A program made the translations under genes and the position numbers. From Suillus spraguei (lineage: Eukaryota > Basidiomycota > Agaricomycetes > Boletales > Suillaceae): a stretch of 64,000 bases of DNA. How positions within the stretch are numbered: position 1 is the stretch's first letter; the number at the start of each line of letters is the position of its first letter. Positions 23,701 through 37,167 of the stretch are shown piece after piece. The notes beneath the pieces were generated by a model, which had not been told where the DNA came from, made no database searches, and saw only the letters and a list, made by a program, of their open reading frames with translations. Where the stretch lies: contig JABCPU010000031.1 in the NCBI GenBank assembly GCA_016800925.1, forward strand, positions 1 through 64,000, in the 5' to 3' direction.

Positions 23701-24661
23701 ATCTTGGTTGCCGATTGCAGAATTCTCGCATAATAACGCAGTCACAGTCACCGGTCATAGCCCCTTCAAAGTTCTATATGGATATAATCCAGAATTCACG
23801 ATATCTCCTAATTCCAACTCCCGTATTCCTGTTGCCGATGAAAGAGTGGATCAAATGAAAGAAGCAAGAGATGATGCGGAAAATACTTTGAAACTAGTCA
23901 ATGAACGAATGAAACGGTTCTATGACAAAGGAGTAAAAGACGCACCACAGTATAAAAAGGGAGACAAAGTCTGGCTAGACGCGAAAAATATTAAACAACG
24001 TCGTCCAAGTCAAAAACTGTCAGATCGTCGTCTTGGGCCCTTTGAAATACTAGAGAAGATTGGCGAGGTGAACTATAAATTGAAATTACCGGCAAATTAT
24101 CAGATCCATCCGGTTTTTCACGTTCAATTACTCACCCCATACTATGCATCTCGAATGATCCCTCATTCTCAACCCACCCGACCACCTCCTGACATAGTTG
24201 ACGATCAGGAAGAATTTGTTGTAGAAGAAGTATTAGATAGCCGACTATTCCGAGGAAAGCTGCAATACCGAGTAAAATGGGAAGGATATCCGATAGAAGA
24301 ATCGACATGGGAACCAGAAGAAAACGTAAAAAATTCCCCGATTCTTATAGCAGAGTTTCATAAAAAGAATCCCACGGCGGCTAAAACCAAAAGAATTCAA
24401 GGCTCTATACTTAATTCGGAAGATTTCAAGAAATGGAGAACACATAACATCAGACCTTCATACATTCGCGATGACGCTCATCCTAGAGAGGGGGTAATGT
24501 CACGAATTCCAAATACAAATCATTACTCGTTCCTCAATTTCCCTAAAGCGTCTAAACCCAGCGCTAAGACAAACACAAACTCCATTGAAATCCCCATAAC
24601 CGCTTCTATAACCGAACTTCCTGATGAAGATGAAGAGATCTTTTATGATGCTATCGGATAA
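20714..24661 (+). CDS. pol: Element B Pol with chromodomain
   Basis: Open without a stop from before the shift site to 24661, about 1315 residues after the shift. Protease has DCGA (ALVDCGASTLFIS) instead of the usual DSGA. Reverse transcriptase has KMDVRWGYNNIRM and the YIDD box near 22017. RNase H has ETDASDYASGAVL. Integrase has the HHCC finger (GHPGRAKTLELI..CDRCRQ) and the D,D,E core (CDLIVDLP, SDRGTQFV, TERVNQE). The C-terminal chromodomain runs near 24205-24350 (FVVEEVLDSRLFRG..YRVKWEGYPIEESTWEPEEN). The last 54 codons lie inside the 3' LTR, so the LTR start is coding. The polyprotein copies and integrates the element; the chromodomain probably steers it to modified histones. All catalytic residues I can check are present. 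Confidence 0.95.
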   Translation, partial: LEGLKSESADLDPNNRFSILSSFSDVTEVYIRSKSEHFYIPITLKGKNRQADVKALVDCGASTLFISERFVKNNDVRCRKLLRPIPVKNIDGSLNAAGAMTRFAEIGLKIGDHEEDKAAFMVTDLGSDDVIIGIDWLRYHNPEIDWNAGRFALTRCPIKCETKKEKRQKNKEKRKTQKQGDLPDLIPMEEEDDDEGMAKKRAMVEEIEDEDSPKNEWIRYKASIATEQKVAEEATKKKKSVEEMVPDWLHDYLGVFSEEESKRFPERKKWDHAIDLKDENDLPPNAKPYPLSPKEMNTLKDWLKAETALGRIRDSQSPVAAPFFFVAKKDGKLRPVMDYRKLNEKTVKNAYPLPRSQDLIDALTGATMYSKMDVRWGYNNIRMKEGDEWKAAFKTPFGHHEPTVMYFGLTNSPATFQTMMNEIFRDLIDGKTVVVYIDDILVFTNGNKEQHRKVVREVLKRLKDNDLFLKPEKCSFEQSKVEFLGLIVEKGNVSMDPVKVEGVLKWPVPKCVKDIQAFMGFANFYRRFILGFSDIARPMNDLLRKDVPWNWTEKQQNAFDELKKRFTEAPLLVMPDVEKKKKIETDASDYASGAVLSQQMEDGLWHPVAYYSKSMNDAERNYDIHDKELLAIIRALEEWRHYVQGAPQPVDIWTDHKNLEYFMTSQKLTRRQARWSLFLAEYEFTLQHKPGVVNDKADRLSRRSDHRGGVENDNSDRILLKPEFFKINAAKRGQVLIEGEKSLLKKIRQNTEREPEVMKALETLKAAPVQLRRGVEEWNVEDGLVLFRGLVYVPNDKEIRREILELFHDSPPAGHPGRAKTLELISRNYWWPTMTKSVHDYVDGCDRCRQTKVYPSKPTGLLQPNEVPEGPWQTITCDLIVDLPKSEGCDSIFVVVDRFTKQAHFIPTNKEVDSKEIAELFLKNVWKHHGTPKKVISDRGTQFVSKFMGQMSKRLGTKWSASTAYHPHTDGQTERVNQEVEQYLRLFTSYRQNDWVSWLPIAEFSHNNAVTVTGHSPFKVLYGYNPEFTISPNSNSRIPVADERVDQMKEARDDAENTLKLVNERMKRFYDKGVKDAPQYKKGDKVWLDAKNIKQRRPSQKLSDRRLGPFEILEKIGEVNYKLKLPANYQIHPVFHVQLLTPYYASRMIPHSQPTRPPPDIVDDQEEFVVEEVLDSRLFRGKLQYRVKWEGYPIEESTWEPEENVKNSPILIAEFHKKNPTAAKTKRIQGSILNSEDFKKWRTHNIRPSYIRDDAHPREGVMSRIPNTNHYSFLNFPKASKPSAKTNTNSIEIPITASITELPDEDEEIFYDAIG

Positions 24662-24973
24662 GATAAGATAAGATAGTGTCACGTGATCTTAGAACCTTCT
24701 AGAATATGATGTCATAACAATGTCACAATCATCACATCGTACGATTCTCATTTCTATTTTATGATTGGCTAGTAGTTTCAAACTCAGTTTATATCTCAGT
24801 TTCAATATGTGTATATAGTTAGCTAGTTTCGCTGTAGTAGTTCTTTAGTTCAAACCTCTTGTATCTACACTGGTAGCAATCCAAGACGTCCTTGCTCCTC
24901 TCTCTCTTTCTGATAACCTTAGTTTGAGTCCTAGTCTCTGCCCTAGCGTTAATTCGTTTTGTGGGTTGTGACA
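24498..24973 (+). repeat. Element B 3' LTR
   Basis: 476 bp, apparently identical to 18429-18904. Its first 164 bp encode the end of Pol. Confidence 0.97.
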
Positions 24974-25922
24974 GAAACACGTCTACCGTCGATTTGGACT
25001 CCATGACAAAGTTATATCAGATTGAGGCCCGCAGTTCCTATCTCGCTTCTCTAAGGAACTTGCCCGACTTCTCGACTACGTCATCGCTCCATCCACAGCT
25101 TATCACCCGCAGACTGATGGTCAAACTGAAAGGCTAAATCAAGAACTCGAAACATATCTATGCATCTATTGCCGCAACAACCCTGAAGATTGGGTAGAAC
25201 ACCTACCAATCGCCGAATTCGTCCACAACCACCGAAAACATGATGCAAGGAATGCATCACCTTTCTATCTAATGATGGGATACGAACCACGCGCTATCCC
25301 TCACCCTATCCCTGACTCATCCATCCCTGCAGCAGAAGATCGAGTACGATCTCTGCAGAAGATAAGAGAAGAAGCAATCGCCTGTCATAACATTGCAATG
25401 CAGACAATGGCCGAACGATCCCGAGGAGATAAGTACACCCCATGGAAGATCGGAGATAAGGTTTGGCTATCTGCCGCTAATCTTAGACTCAAACTCCCAT
25501 CAAGGAAACTCGCCCCAAAGCGATATGGACCTTTCCCGATCATCGATGTCTTATCTCCCATCACGTTCACACTCAAACTCCCTCCACAGTGGAAAATTCA
25601 TCCCACGTTCCACGCTTCTGTCTTATCATCCTATAGTGAAATGGACGTACATGGCCTGAACTTCCCCGAACCACCTCCTGACATCATCAAAGAAGAAGAA
25701 GAATATGAAGTAGAAGCAATCCTTTCTCACAAAGGAACCGGCACTCGCTGACGTTATCTTGTTTCCTGGAAAGGATATTCATCGGGAGATAACGAATGGC
25801 TCCCAGAAAAGAACTTGAAGAACTCCACTCGAATCTTGAATGCTTATAAGAAGCAACACGCCCTCTGATTACCCTTCAGTCAATCAACTCGCACCAGCAC
25901 TTGATCAACTACCACCATCGAA

Positions 25923-27392
25923 ATGTCTTTCCCCACTGCTTACATCACCCCCGTTACCATTGCCAACGATAACTCCGACTCTGATGTTGAAAACTACGGA
26001 TCCCTCACTACAGAAATCGACAATACCTCTTACATCGAAGCCGCCCTTCTATGTGAAGGACATGCCCTTGAAATTGAAAGAATCCTCACAGAAAAAGGCG
26101 CCTTCCCAGCCCTCCTCCTCGTCAACATTATACGCACCGCCGCTCTCATTGAAGCCACAGCTAAGGAAACTAACGATCCTACATTCCGTCAACGCTTCCT
26201 ACATCTTCAAAAACGTATTCGTTCTTACGCTATGCTGTTGCTTCCCGGTTCTTTTAAAAGCAATGTTGAAGAAGCTATTCACATCGTGGCCGAACGTCGA
26301 GCAAGTGTTGCTCGACCTCCCTCTCCGCAGGAAGATACACCACTTCCTATTCCAGTACCCTCTTCTTCGCGTGTGTATTCTAGTGTTGACGCCCTTGCTG
26401 GCTTATGCACTGCTGTTCAAGAGATCGGGCAGCTTACCAATGCAGTCGTCGAAACCATCCAGCAATCAGTCGCTGAGACTAGAGCAGCCAGAAACTTAGT
26501 CGAAGAAGCCATTACCGATCTACAACAAACACAAGCCAACCTCGCCTCCCCCAGAACCCCGTCTCCTATCGAGAAACCGACCTCACCACCTCCCGTCATA
26601 GTCTCTCTTGACCATCCCGCGTGGCTGTATGAACCTTGCACAGAAGAGCAGTGTGAGGCCGCAAAATTACTAAAGATCCCTGTCACTGAGCTGATAGCGC
26701 TTGGCCCCCGACTTCGTGATCTACAAATTCATGCCCCTATGTCTATTCCGTCATCATTTGGTCCAATGGACCCCGTCTCACCAGTCCTAGTTAAAGACTT
26801 CGGCGTCACTTCCCCTTTGTCCTCTAACGAACTCCTTGCGGTTGCTGAATGAGGGACTACACCTGACCTCCCCACTTCCGCGTACACGCTAAACAGTAAA
26901 CAACAAGCGCAGCTTAGGCGTGACAACGCCTTCGCCTTAAAACGCATGACGCGACAGAAAGGGAAGAAGCATGCCAGATCCATCAGCCCTAAACCTGTTA
27001 TTTCACCATCACCACTACGCATGGCCACCTCTAACACTGACGAAAACATGAAATGCCGACTATGTGGCATCGTCGGACATCAGCAAAAGAATTGCCTTGA
27101 CTATCAATGCCAAATCTGCCTTCGACATGCTCCTACCCATCTATCTCTTTATTGCCCCCAGCATCGTGGGGAACCCCCGTTTACACTTACATGGAAGGAC
27201 GATGGATTCTATGATGCACTGCGTAGGTGGGAACAGTATCTTATTAACCGTCGACGACATAAAGAAGGTCGACGGGTGAGGACTGTAGCAGAGGAGGAAG
27301 CAGCCTATATGTTAGGAGGAAGTGCCGCTGATGAAGATGTCGCTAACTACGACGACTATGATCCCGTCTATGATGACAACAGAGATGTTTGA
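25923..27392 (+). pseudogene. Element C ORF3, accessory zinc-knuckle protein
   Basis: A separate sense ORF between pol and the 3' LTR, about 489 codons, with one in-frame TGA at 26850-26852. The N-terminal half is acidic then helical (EAALLCEGHALEIERIL, VNIIRTAALIEATA). A Pro/Ser-rich linker follows. The C-terminal part carries a CCHC knuckle (CRLCGIVGHQQKNC, near 27055-27096) followed by C-x2-C..C (CQICLRHAPTHLSLYC). The tail is basic then acidic. It sits in the position of env in retroviruses, but no signal peptide or membrane segment is visible, so an Env role is unlikely. The zinc knuckles suggest RNA/DNA binding. I do not recognise a named family. Confidence 0.7.
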
Positions 27393-27425
27393 AAGTCGGT
27401 GATTTTCAATGTAATACGGGGGTAA

Positions 27426-27895
27426 TGTTACAATAGTACGTGCCCCTATTCATTTTCCCTTTGTTTCTTTACTTGTATAATGTGTCACATGACTTATATG
27501 CTCAACGCATCTGTACAACACATGCCTTCCTTATTAGGATACGCAGTTACATTCTCATGGTTACTTGGTCTGTGCGCACATATTGGCCTATTTAAGCACA
27601 GTGTACTTGTAGTAAATTCCTTACTTTAATCTTACTGGGTTTTACCTGGAACTTCCTTCGCTTAGGCCTTCAACCTAAGTCGTCCTTGAATCATTTCTAA
27701 GTCTAAGCACTCCTTAGCCTTAGTCTCCATTCTCGTAAGAACCTCTCGGACTTATCCTTGAGGCCAGACCCTTGATCGTACTCGGAACGCGTTCCTTGTA
27801 CTATCACCTTGTCCTCTTTTGGACATTGTAGAACTTCCCAGCAGACCGTCTGTGTCTTTTCACTGTCGCTGGTGACGCCACCCCAGTTCGTAACA
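27426..27895 (+). repeat. Element C 3' LTR
   Basis: 470 bp; differs from the 5' LTR at about four positions, all transitions (for example AACGTG/AATGTG, TTCACTT/TTCGCTT). Confidence 0.95.
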
Positions 27896-28777
27896 CAATC
27901 CTCCATTCCATTCTACTTGGGACTTGTCCCAGTAGTCTTACCCTTATTCCCTGTTCCTCTGGAAATAGTTCTGGTGTGTTTCCCACGCTCCTCTGGTAGT
28001 CCGTCGGCGCTCTTCTGAGCAGTTGAGTCCTAGAGTTCATCTGGAGTTCCCCTCCAGACTTCACCGGAACTCCCCTTCGGACTTCATACAAAATTAGGGG
28101 CACATACTCATATAAGGGGCACAGCGCACAAGCTGAGGCCAAGCCCCCTTGAATTAGTTATGACCCTCCAGTACACCCCCATGCCAAGCTGGAACTTCTT
28201 AGCAGCCTCCGGTTTGGCATGGCCATAACAGTTGTATATACTTGTTAGTACATAGACAGAGTAGATTAAGAACAAAAATTATACCAAAGTGCTAGTCAAA
28301 GCAACCATTGGAATCATTACCTCAGGTTGCTTGACCTTGTTTCCCACAATCTCCTTAAAATGGTCTGTGAATTTCATGCCGACTGACTTCAGTCCATTGA
28401 AGTAATGACCCTTCGTTAGGTAAAGCATGATATCTGCAGAGTAAGGTTTTGTCACCTGTGGAATGGGGTCATTTTTCTTCTGAAAAATGTATCCACATGT
28501 GATGCTCAACAATTCATCTACAAAATAGAATATAAAAACCTACATTGAAATGCTGTGCATGATGATAAGCATGGTTGGCTAGCAAATCTTTAGGATTCTC
28601 AGTCTCCATGCAATCAGTACCAAGACGGTAATAGGCTGTGACTTGTGCGCAAGCATCATCTTTCAATTTGGTATGAAAAAGTGGCACTTGAGCATCAACC
28701 TGTATGCAATGTTATAGTAGCATCCATTGGAAGACTATGACTACCAGAGTTGCAAGTGCAGACACATATGGATGATT

Positions 28778-29241
28778 TGTTACAATCATATGTACCCTTA
28801 TTCATTTTCTCTCTTGTATATAATGTGATACGTTTCTTGACTCATACACACAACATGTCTGTACTATAGTTGCCTTCCTTCTTGGGATATGTACTTACGT
28901 TCTCACATCTCTCTTGGTCCATGCACACATATTGGCCTATTTAAGCATGTTGTATTATGACTGTATACCTTACTTTAATCTTACTGTGTTTTACCTGGAA
29001 TCTCCTTCGCTTAGGTCTCTAACCTAAGTCGTCTTGATCATTTCTAAGTCTAAGCACTCCTTAGCCTTAGTCTCTATTCTTGATTGTCTTCGAGTCACAA
29101 CTCTTAGACCGAACCCTTGATCCTACTCGGAATCCTTCTTTGTAGTCTTAGTCCTTGTTCTCTTTTGAATGTAGTAGAACTTCTCAGCAGACCGTCTGTG
29201 TCTTATCACTGTCGCTGGTGATGCCATCCCAGTTCATAACA
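28778..29241 (+). mobile_element. Solo LTR-C relative, diverged
   Basis: TGTTACAATCATATG..GTTCATAACA, 464 bp, alignable with the LTR of element C throughout (TATTTAAGCA, CTTTAATCTTACTG). No TSD is seen (left TGATT, right GTCAC). It interrupts the DUF6532-like gene 2. Confidence 0.85.
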
Positions 29242-29675
29242 GTCACTGGACTCACAGACTGTCCTCAAGATGATGGCCAGCTTCCAGAGAATGGCATTGA
29301 AGTCTGACCTAGGTGCAGTGTTCCTCCCTAAAATGACAAATTAGAGCTGATACCAATATTTCTTGTAGCTAGAAGACATACAGCATGCGGAGTTACTGCA
29401 GCTCAGTAGGGATACAGTGGTACCCCCATCTCCAGTGAACCCAAATGCAAAGGGTTTGGGTGCTGAAAGGATCCAGGCACAGGCTACATGATTCAAGTAA
29501 GTTTTTATCAAGTTGTGTTACTATTGGACTAATTACTGTTTGTGTAACAGGTCCATCTTGTTGTCCCCCCATCCCAGCACTAAAGAATTCATCATGCTGG
29601 GGCAAGCCATGGTTTGGACAGCTGAGGGAGGAATCTCCAGGATTGAACTGGTTACTACTGTAAGGCTCTGGCTCA

Positions 29676-29960
29676 CATCAGGAAATTCACACATTCCTTG
29701 ACGTGCCCTTATGCGGTCTTATTTAGCTTAACTCACTTATCTCAAAACTTGTTTGCTCTCTCTCACATCATTCACCTGGCATATCTTATATTTTTTGAGT
29801 GCGAAATACAATAAAACATGTATATTAATATATCTCAACTTTTTTTTTCTGAATTCATTCACATTGAAATTTTGGACAAGTAGATTCAATTTCACCAAGG
29901 CAGTTAAGTGTAAATAAGTCCGCATAAGGGCACGTCAAGGAATGTGTGAATTTCCTGATG
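29676..29960. mobile_element. MITE-2 copy 1
   Basis: 285 bp with terminal inverted repeats of about 50 bp: CATCAGGAAATTCACACATT at the left and its complement at the right, one mismatch inside. No ORF. The flanks CA and TA suggest a TA target with one change. A second copy is at 63044-63315. Confidence 0.9.
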
Positions 29961-29983
29961 TAGTTCTGTGGTGTATCGCTGGA

Positions 29984-30097
29984 TTACATCAGCAAATCAC
30001 TTTGCCTCTGTGGGATCTGTACAGTTCTGTACAGAAGGGACCAAGCTGTGGCCAGCCATTTTTTGGTGGTGGGAAAAAAGGTGTTTTGCTGATGTAA
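29984..30097. repeat. Short inverted-repeat element
   Basis: 114 bp bounded by TTACATCAGCAAA and TTTTGCTGATGTAA. It is possibly a further tiny MITE; only one copy is seen here. Confidence 0.45.
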
Positions 30098-31222
30098 ACT
30101 GGTTTTGCAGGTTATTGGGAGGCCTACTAGGTTGTTGCTGTGCATGCCCAGAATACGTGGTGTTACTTGTGGGCAGCATCAAGCTGTGGGGAGGAAGCAA
30201 GAGAAAATCTGTGGAGGATCCCTAGGAAGCACGGGTAGCGCTAAGTGCATGCACAACATATGTATAATCAGATAAGAATTGGACTTGTTTCCTATTCTAA
30301 TCAGAAGTAAACTCGACGTGCAAATCCCTAAATTCCGATGTCGGATTAGACTGTTGTGCACCTATGGAAAGCCCACAAATCCGTTGTTTCTGGTGTTGAG
30401 TTTGTGTACTGCAAATGTACCTTTCCTGATCCTAACTCTTGGCAGTGAAACATCTATTTTCTGACATCGTGTTACTGTCCTATTATAGGTTCTATTCGTT
30501 CTCTAATCTGGCCCGATTATTTTGTCATTTCCGTAGTGACTTACTCTACAAACAAGAGAGTCTTTTGTTCAGTCTGCTTTGTTCCGTCTGACAGTGGCGT
30601 CCTACTGGATTTCACCTTAGCCTGGTTGTGACAGGTAGATCGTGGCCACATTACCGATTGGATGGATGCGTCTCGTCCTTTTACGACGCTGTACTTCTAA
30701 AAGATGCTTTCAAGTTTCCACCAACGTGTGGGGTAAAAGAAATAGACCACGTCCTGAACCCACCTGTCGTCATTTAGATGTTCGATCAGGTTCTATTTGC
30801 TGATCATCTGTGGGGTTCGATGGCTGAGCGCTTGTGGGAGCTGTCTTGCTTGATTCACTTGCCCCATGATCATTGAGCGATATATCGACATAACTTCATC
30901 GATGAGTACTTGCGTCGGAGTATATTAGCTCAGTGCTGTCTAAATCTTGCGATCGAACATGGTTGCTAGTCGTAAAGCCAATAATATTTGCCGGCAAACA
31001 ATTCTTTAAACCAATACCTTTATCTTGAATCATAATCATGTACCTGGCTTTATTATGAAACACGCTCAGCCACAACACAACCATGTAAATATCAATCAGA
31101 CAAAACCTTAACCTACGTACCGACAAGAAATGACCCACCAATTTGTCTGCGATACAGTGGCGAACCCTTTCACGATCCAATACCATATAATGCCTGTTGT
31201 CCATACGTTCCTCCGAGTCGAA
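30098..31222. other. Boundary between TE block and gene space, no gene seen
   Basis: No repeat family of the window is present and no supported coding region. A minus-strand 102-codon ORF (30896-31204) lies in the 3' flank of the SANT-like gene and is likely UTR or chance. Confidence 0.45.
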
Positions 31223-32724
31223 TTAGTCCGGAGCAAATAGTCTTTTAAGATAATCGGCCGCAGCCTGGCGCACAGAGCCGTCTACCACCGGATTCGCCAA
31301 TACTTCTGTTGCGAGTTGGGCTCTGTGCTTGACATTAGCCGTCTCCTTTGTGTGCTCCCATTCAGCAGCTTCTCTTTCCAGTCGAGCACGCTCGGCATCT
31401 CTGCGAGCAGTACTGTCTCTTTCTTCCCTTTCTTCCCGTCTCCTAAGATATTCCAGCTTGAGTTTGCTGTGCTGAACCTGCGCTTGCAAAAGCTGCAAGC
31501 ATGCAGCCATCATGTTCTGTGGTAAAGCAAAATTGACAACGGACGCATCACTGCTTGGCGACGGTACATTGGGGAAGACGGCTCGATTTGGAGTATTTGA
31601 TGGTCCTGCTTCCTGTATCGGAAGCTCGTTGGTATTAGTCTTGTTTGTAATGGAGGATTGTGATGTGAAAACGAAGGTAGGAGTGCGTGCTTGTGAATGA
31701 ACTTGTTGGACTTGAGGATGAGATGGTGTGTTCTGAGGTTGAATCTGAGATTGAAGACTTGGAGTTGGTTCCACTGCTTCTAATTGATCGTCTTCGTCAT
31801 CTTCGCCACCATGGGAAGTAGTTACCCCTGGGACGGTATTCTGGCGGTTTACGGGTCGCGTGGTGGCAGGATCGCCATTCCATCTGGTCATGTCAACTTA
31901 AATCGACCCGTAATCAAGAAAAATGCAACTTACCTCCTGTGGAATAAAGTATACCAGCCTGACCTATGCCAATGGTCAATCGTCTTGGCACCCACATTAC
32001 CGACGTCGCAACCGCCTTTGCGAGCAATCTGTAATCGCCGTTCATATTCTCGCAACCTGTCTGTTTCAGTCGTAAAGCTGACAGCACCATTTCCCAGTTG
32101 CGCTTGGAAACTTTCGAATGCATATATCTGTTTAAATAAATTGAAATTTCGTTCATAGCAGCCTTTCAGCGCCTGATAAGTCTTCTTGCCACCGAACACC
32201 TCGATGGCGCACTATCTCTGAGTAAGCAAGATATTAGCGCACCATCTCAAGTGACTACACACCTCGCGAAGACACGAGTTCTTTGTAGCCCGAAGCGCAT
32301 TCCAGTGGTTGTCTTCCCCTACACCCATGAGCCAATTAAACAATTTCGTCTTCTCATCGTCACTCCAGTGTTTAGAACCGTGCGCAGCATCGGTGTCAAA
32401 GGGGTCACCCATGTCATCTCCTTCTCTCCGTCTTTTGCCCGATTGCGAACTACCACTGGGAACCACACTGTCGGTCTGCTTACGCTTGGGTATACTGGTA
32501 GGTTGAGTTTCGTTCGTTGGGAGTACCGAGAACTCATGAATGGGTGAAGGATGAGAAGGACCAGCTACAGGCTGGGCAGATCGTGGAGCACCATTTGGAT
32601 CCAGAATGGTTGGCGGTGAATCAGAAAGCCTATATGCCCCGCCATCGTGGAATTGAGAACGCCCGCTGATGGTAGGGTTAAGATGTGACCCCAGCGCTTG
32701 ATTCAGACTCTGCACGTCATTCAT
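31223..32724 (-). CDS. SANT/Myb-like domain protein
   Basis: Three exons, 32724-32263, 32211-31934 and 31883-31223, total 1401 nt or 466 codons in one clean frame. Introns are 51 and 50 nt with good GT..AG signals. Residues about 110-260 hold a Myb/SANT-like block (KHWSDDEKTKLFNWLMG, HWNALRATKNSCLRE, CAIEVFGGKKTYQALKGCYE). A Gln/Pro/Ser-rich linker and a charged coiled coil follow (KLKLEYLRRREEREERDS), ending LKRLFAPD. The layout resembles fungal putative DNA-binding proteins of unknown target. The start codon choice could move if a 5' exon exists at 32741-32947. It is convergent with nothing; the MYST gene lies upstream on the same strand. Confidence 0.82.
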
Positions 32725-33244
32725 CGGAGTCGATATGATATTAGTGGCTTAAGGCTTCTTCGAAGCAACGTGCAGCGTACCGAGACATTGCTGACATTAG
32801 TCTGTAAGTTCGGGTCTCGTTGAAGATGCCCGAAGGCCATGCTTTGGTCGCTGCCACGGGTATAAGCATTAGCGTTGACATCTTGCACATCGGCGAACGC
32901 AAGTCACGGTAGAAGGGGTGTGTGGACATTACGAGATTGACACTCACTTGTTAGTTTCCATAGGCCAGGCTGTGAACCGCAATGAACCGGCGTGAACCGC
33001 TCGCGCATATGTTGTGGCTCGGCTTGAGAAAAGGCGGGCTGTTTGGGTTCTAAAGTCGCCGCCAAACAACCAGTCACAACAAATCACCAGTTAGATCGTG
33101 TCATGAGGCAGTTCCAGTTCACAAGGCCGCTTGATTCGAATATTCCGGCAATACAGCAAGGAAGGTACAGACAATGTATGTAGCAATATGAAGTACTAGG
33201 GATCATGATATAGTAACAGTAGTGATCAGAATTTATGTAACTTT

Positions 33245-37167
<3,923 letters not shown>

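Larger units (their letters stand above)
18429..24973 (+). mobile_element. Ty3/Gypsy chromovirus element B, apparently intact
   Basis: 6545 bp, with 476-bp LTRs (18429-18904 and 24498-24973) that look identical base for base, TG..CA ends and the perfect TSD GAAAC (18424-18428, 24974-24978) in the element C integrase. Gag and Pol are uninterrupted. The polypurine tract GAGAGGGGGTAA lies directly before the 3' LTR. Identical LTRs mean recent insertion; this is the youngest dated element in the window and may be active. Confidence 0.97.
15225..25868 (+). pseudogene. pol: Element C Pol (PR-RT-RH-IN-chromodomain), broken
   Basis: The -1 frame starts at 15225. Domain order: aspartic protease (VIDSGAAGTFIS near 15370), a linker, reverse transcriptase (MDIRSGYNNIRI; YMDD box near 17003), RNase H (ATDASL near 17446), integrase zinc finger (GHPGRFKTEELV, CALC), then element B inserted at 18429-24973 (TSD GAAAC) in the integrase core. 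The integrase resumes at 24974 (TDGQTERLNQELETY) and ends with a chromodomain ([21 protein letters not shown]). Damage: in-frame TGA at 15435, 15541, 15667, 25027 and 25749, TAA at 17130, and a frameshift near 18220-18250. Such chromodomains target integration to heterochromatin. It cannot make a full polyprotein. Confidence 0.9.
13744..27895 (+). mobile_element. Ty3/Gypsy chromovirus element C, disrupted
   Basis: Two 470-bp LTRs in direct orientation (13744-14213 and 27426-27895) differ at about four positions by eye. The perfect TSD CAATC flanks the element (13739-13743, 27896-27900). Without the nested element B it is about 7.6 kb: gag, pol with C-terminal chromodomain, then an extra ORF3. 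Several in-frame TGA codons and one frameshift make it non-autonomous. The PPT-like tract ACGGGGGTAA lies directly before the 3' LTR. Confidence 0.95.
12796..28156 (+). mobile_element. Solo LTR-D interrupted by element C
   Basis: 12796-13743 and 27896 to about 28156 form one LTR-like sequence starting TGTCATATACCATAC. The block GCACTTGGGCTCC..CCTTGTAAGC is shared with LTR-E at 60025-60867. The 3' part (AAGGGGCACAG..GAGGCCAAGCC) resembles the end of LTR-A. The left flank GTTGT and right GTTAT suggest a TSD, but the right end is not exact because a CA terminus is not seen. Inserted in an intron of the DUF6532-like gene 2. Confidence 0.65.
7160..29327 (-). pseudogene. DUF6532-like gene 2, split by two TE nests over 22 kb
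   Basis: Read on the minus strand, coding blocks are at about 29327-29249, 28770-28283 (FNGLKSVGMKFTDHFKEIV, then PEVMIPMVALTSTL), 12789-12613 (VYAALLWKSSKSPSKF, then KFHKLMADIFEAIQ), 12565-12529 and 7219-7160 (VMAFLDLDGMDDDE, stop). Short GT..AG introns separate the blocks. The LTR-D nest (12796-28156) lies in the intron just before VYAALL. The LTR-A nest (7220-12528, TSD GATGC) lies in the last exon. If the TE and one TSD are ignored, the last exon reads through to the stop, apart from one base in an A8 run at about 12550-12557. The resemblance to DUF6532 is from memory; the cellular role is unknown. A solo LTR-C (28778-29241) splits the N-terminal part. Confidence 0.6.

Noticed and set aside
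25840..26499. 219-codon plus ORF overlapping ORF3 of element C
   Set aside because: Overlaps ORF3 in another frame; composition is Pro/Leu/Ser-rich and it lacks the zinc-knuckle motifs.
25923..27392. Retroviral Env reading of ORF3
   Set aside because: No signal peptide, no transmembrane helix, no furin-type site; zinc knuckles instead.
32212..32547. Plus-strand ORFs over the SANT-like gene
   Set aside because: The minus-strand three-exon model is in frame for 466 codons with matching splice sites.
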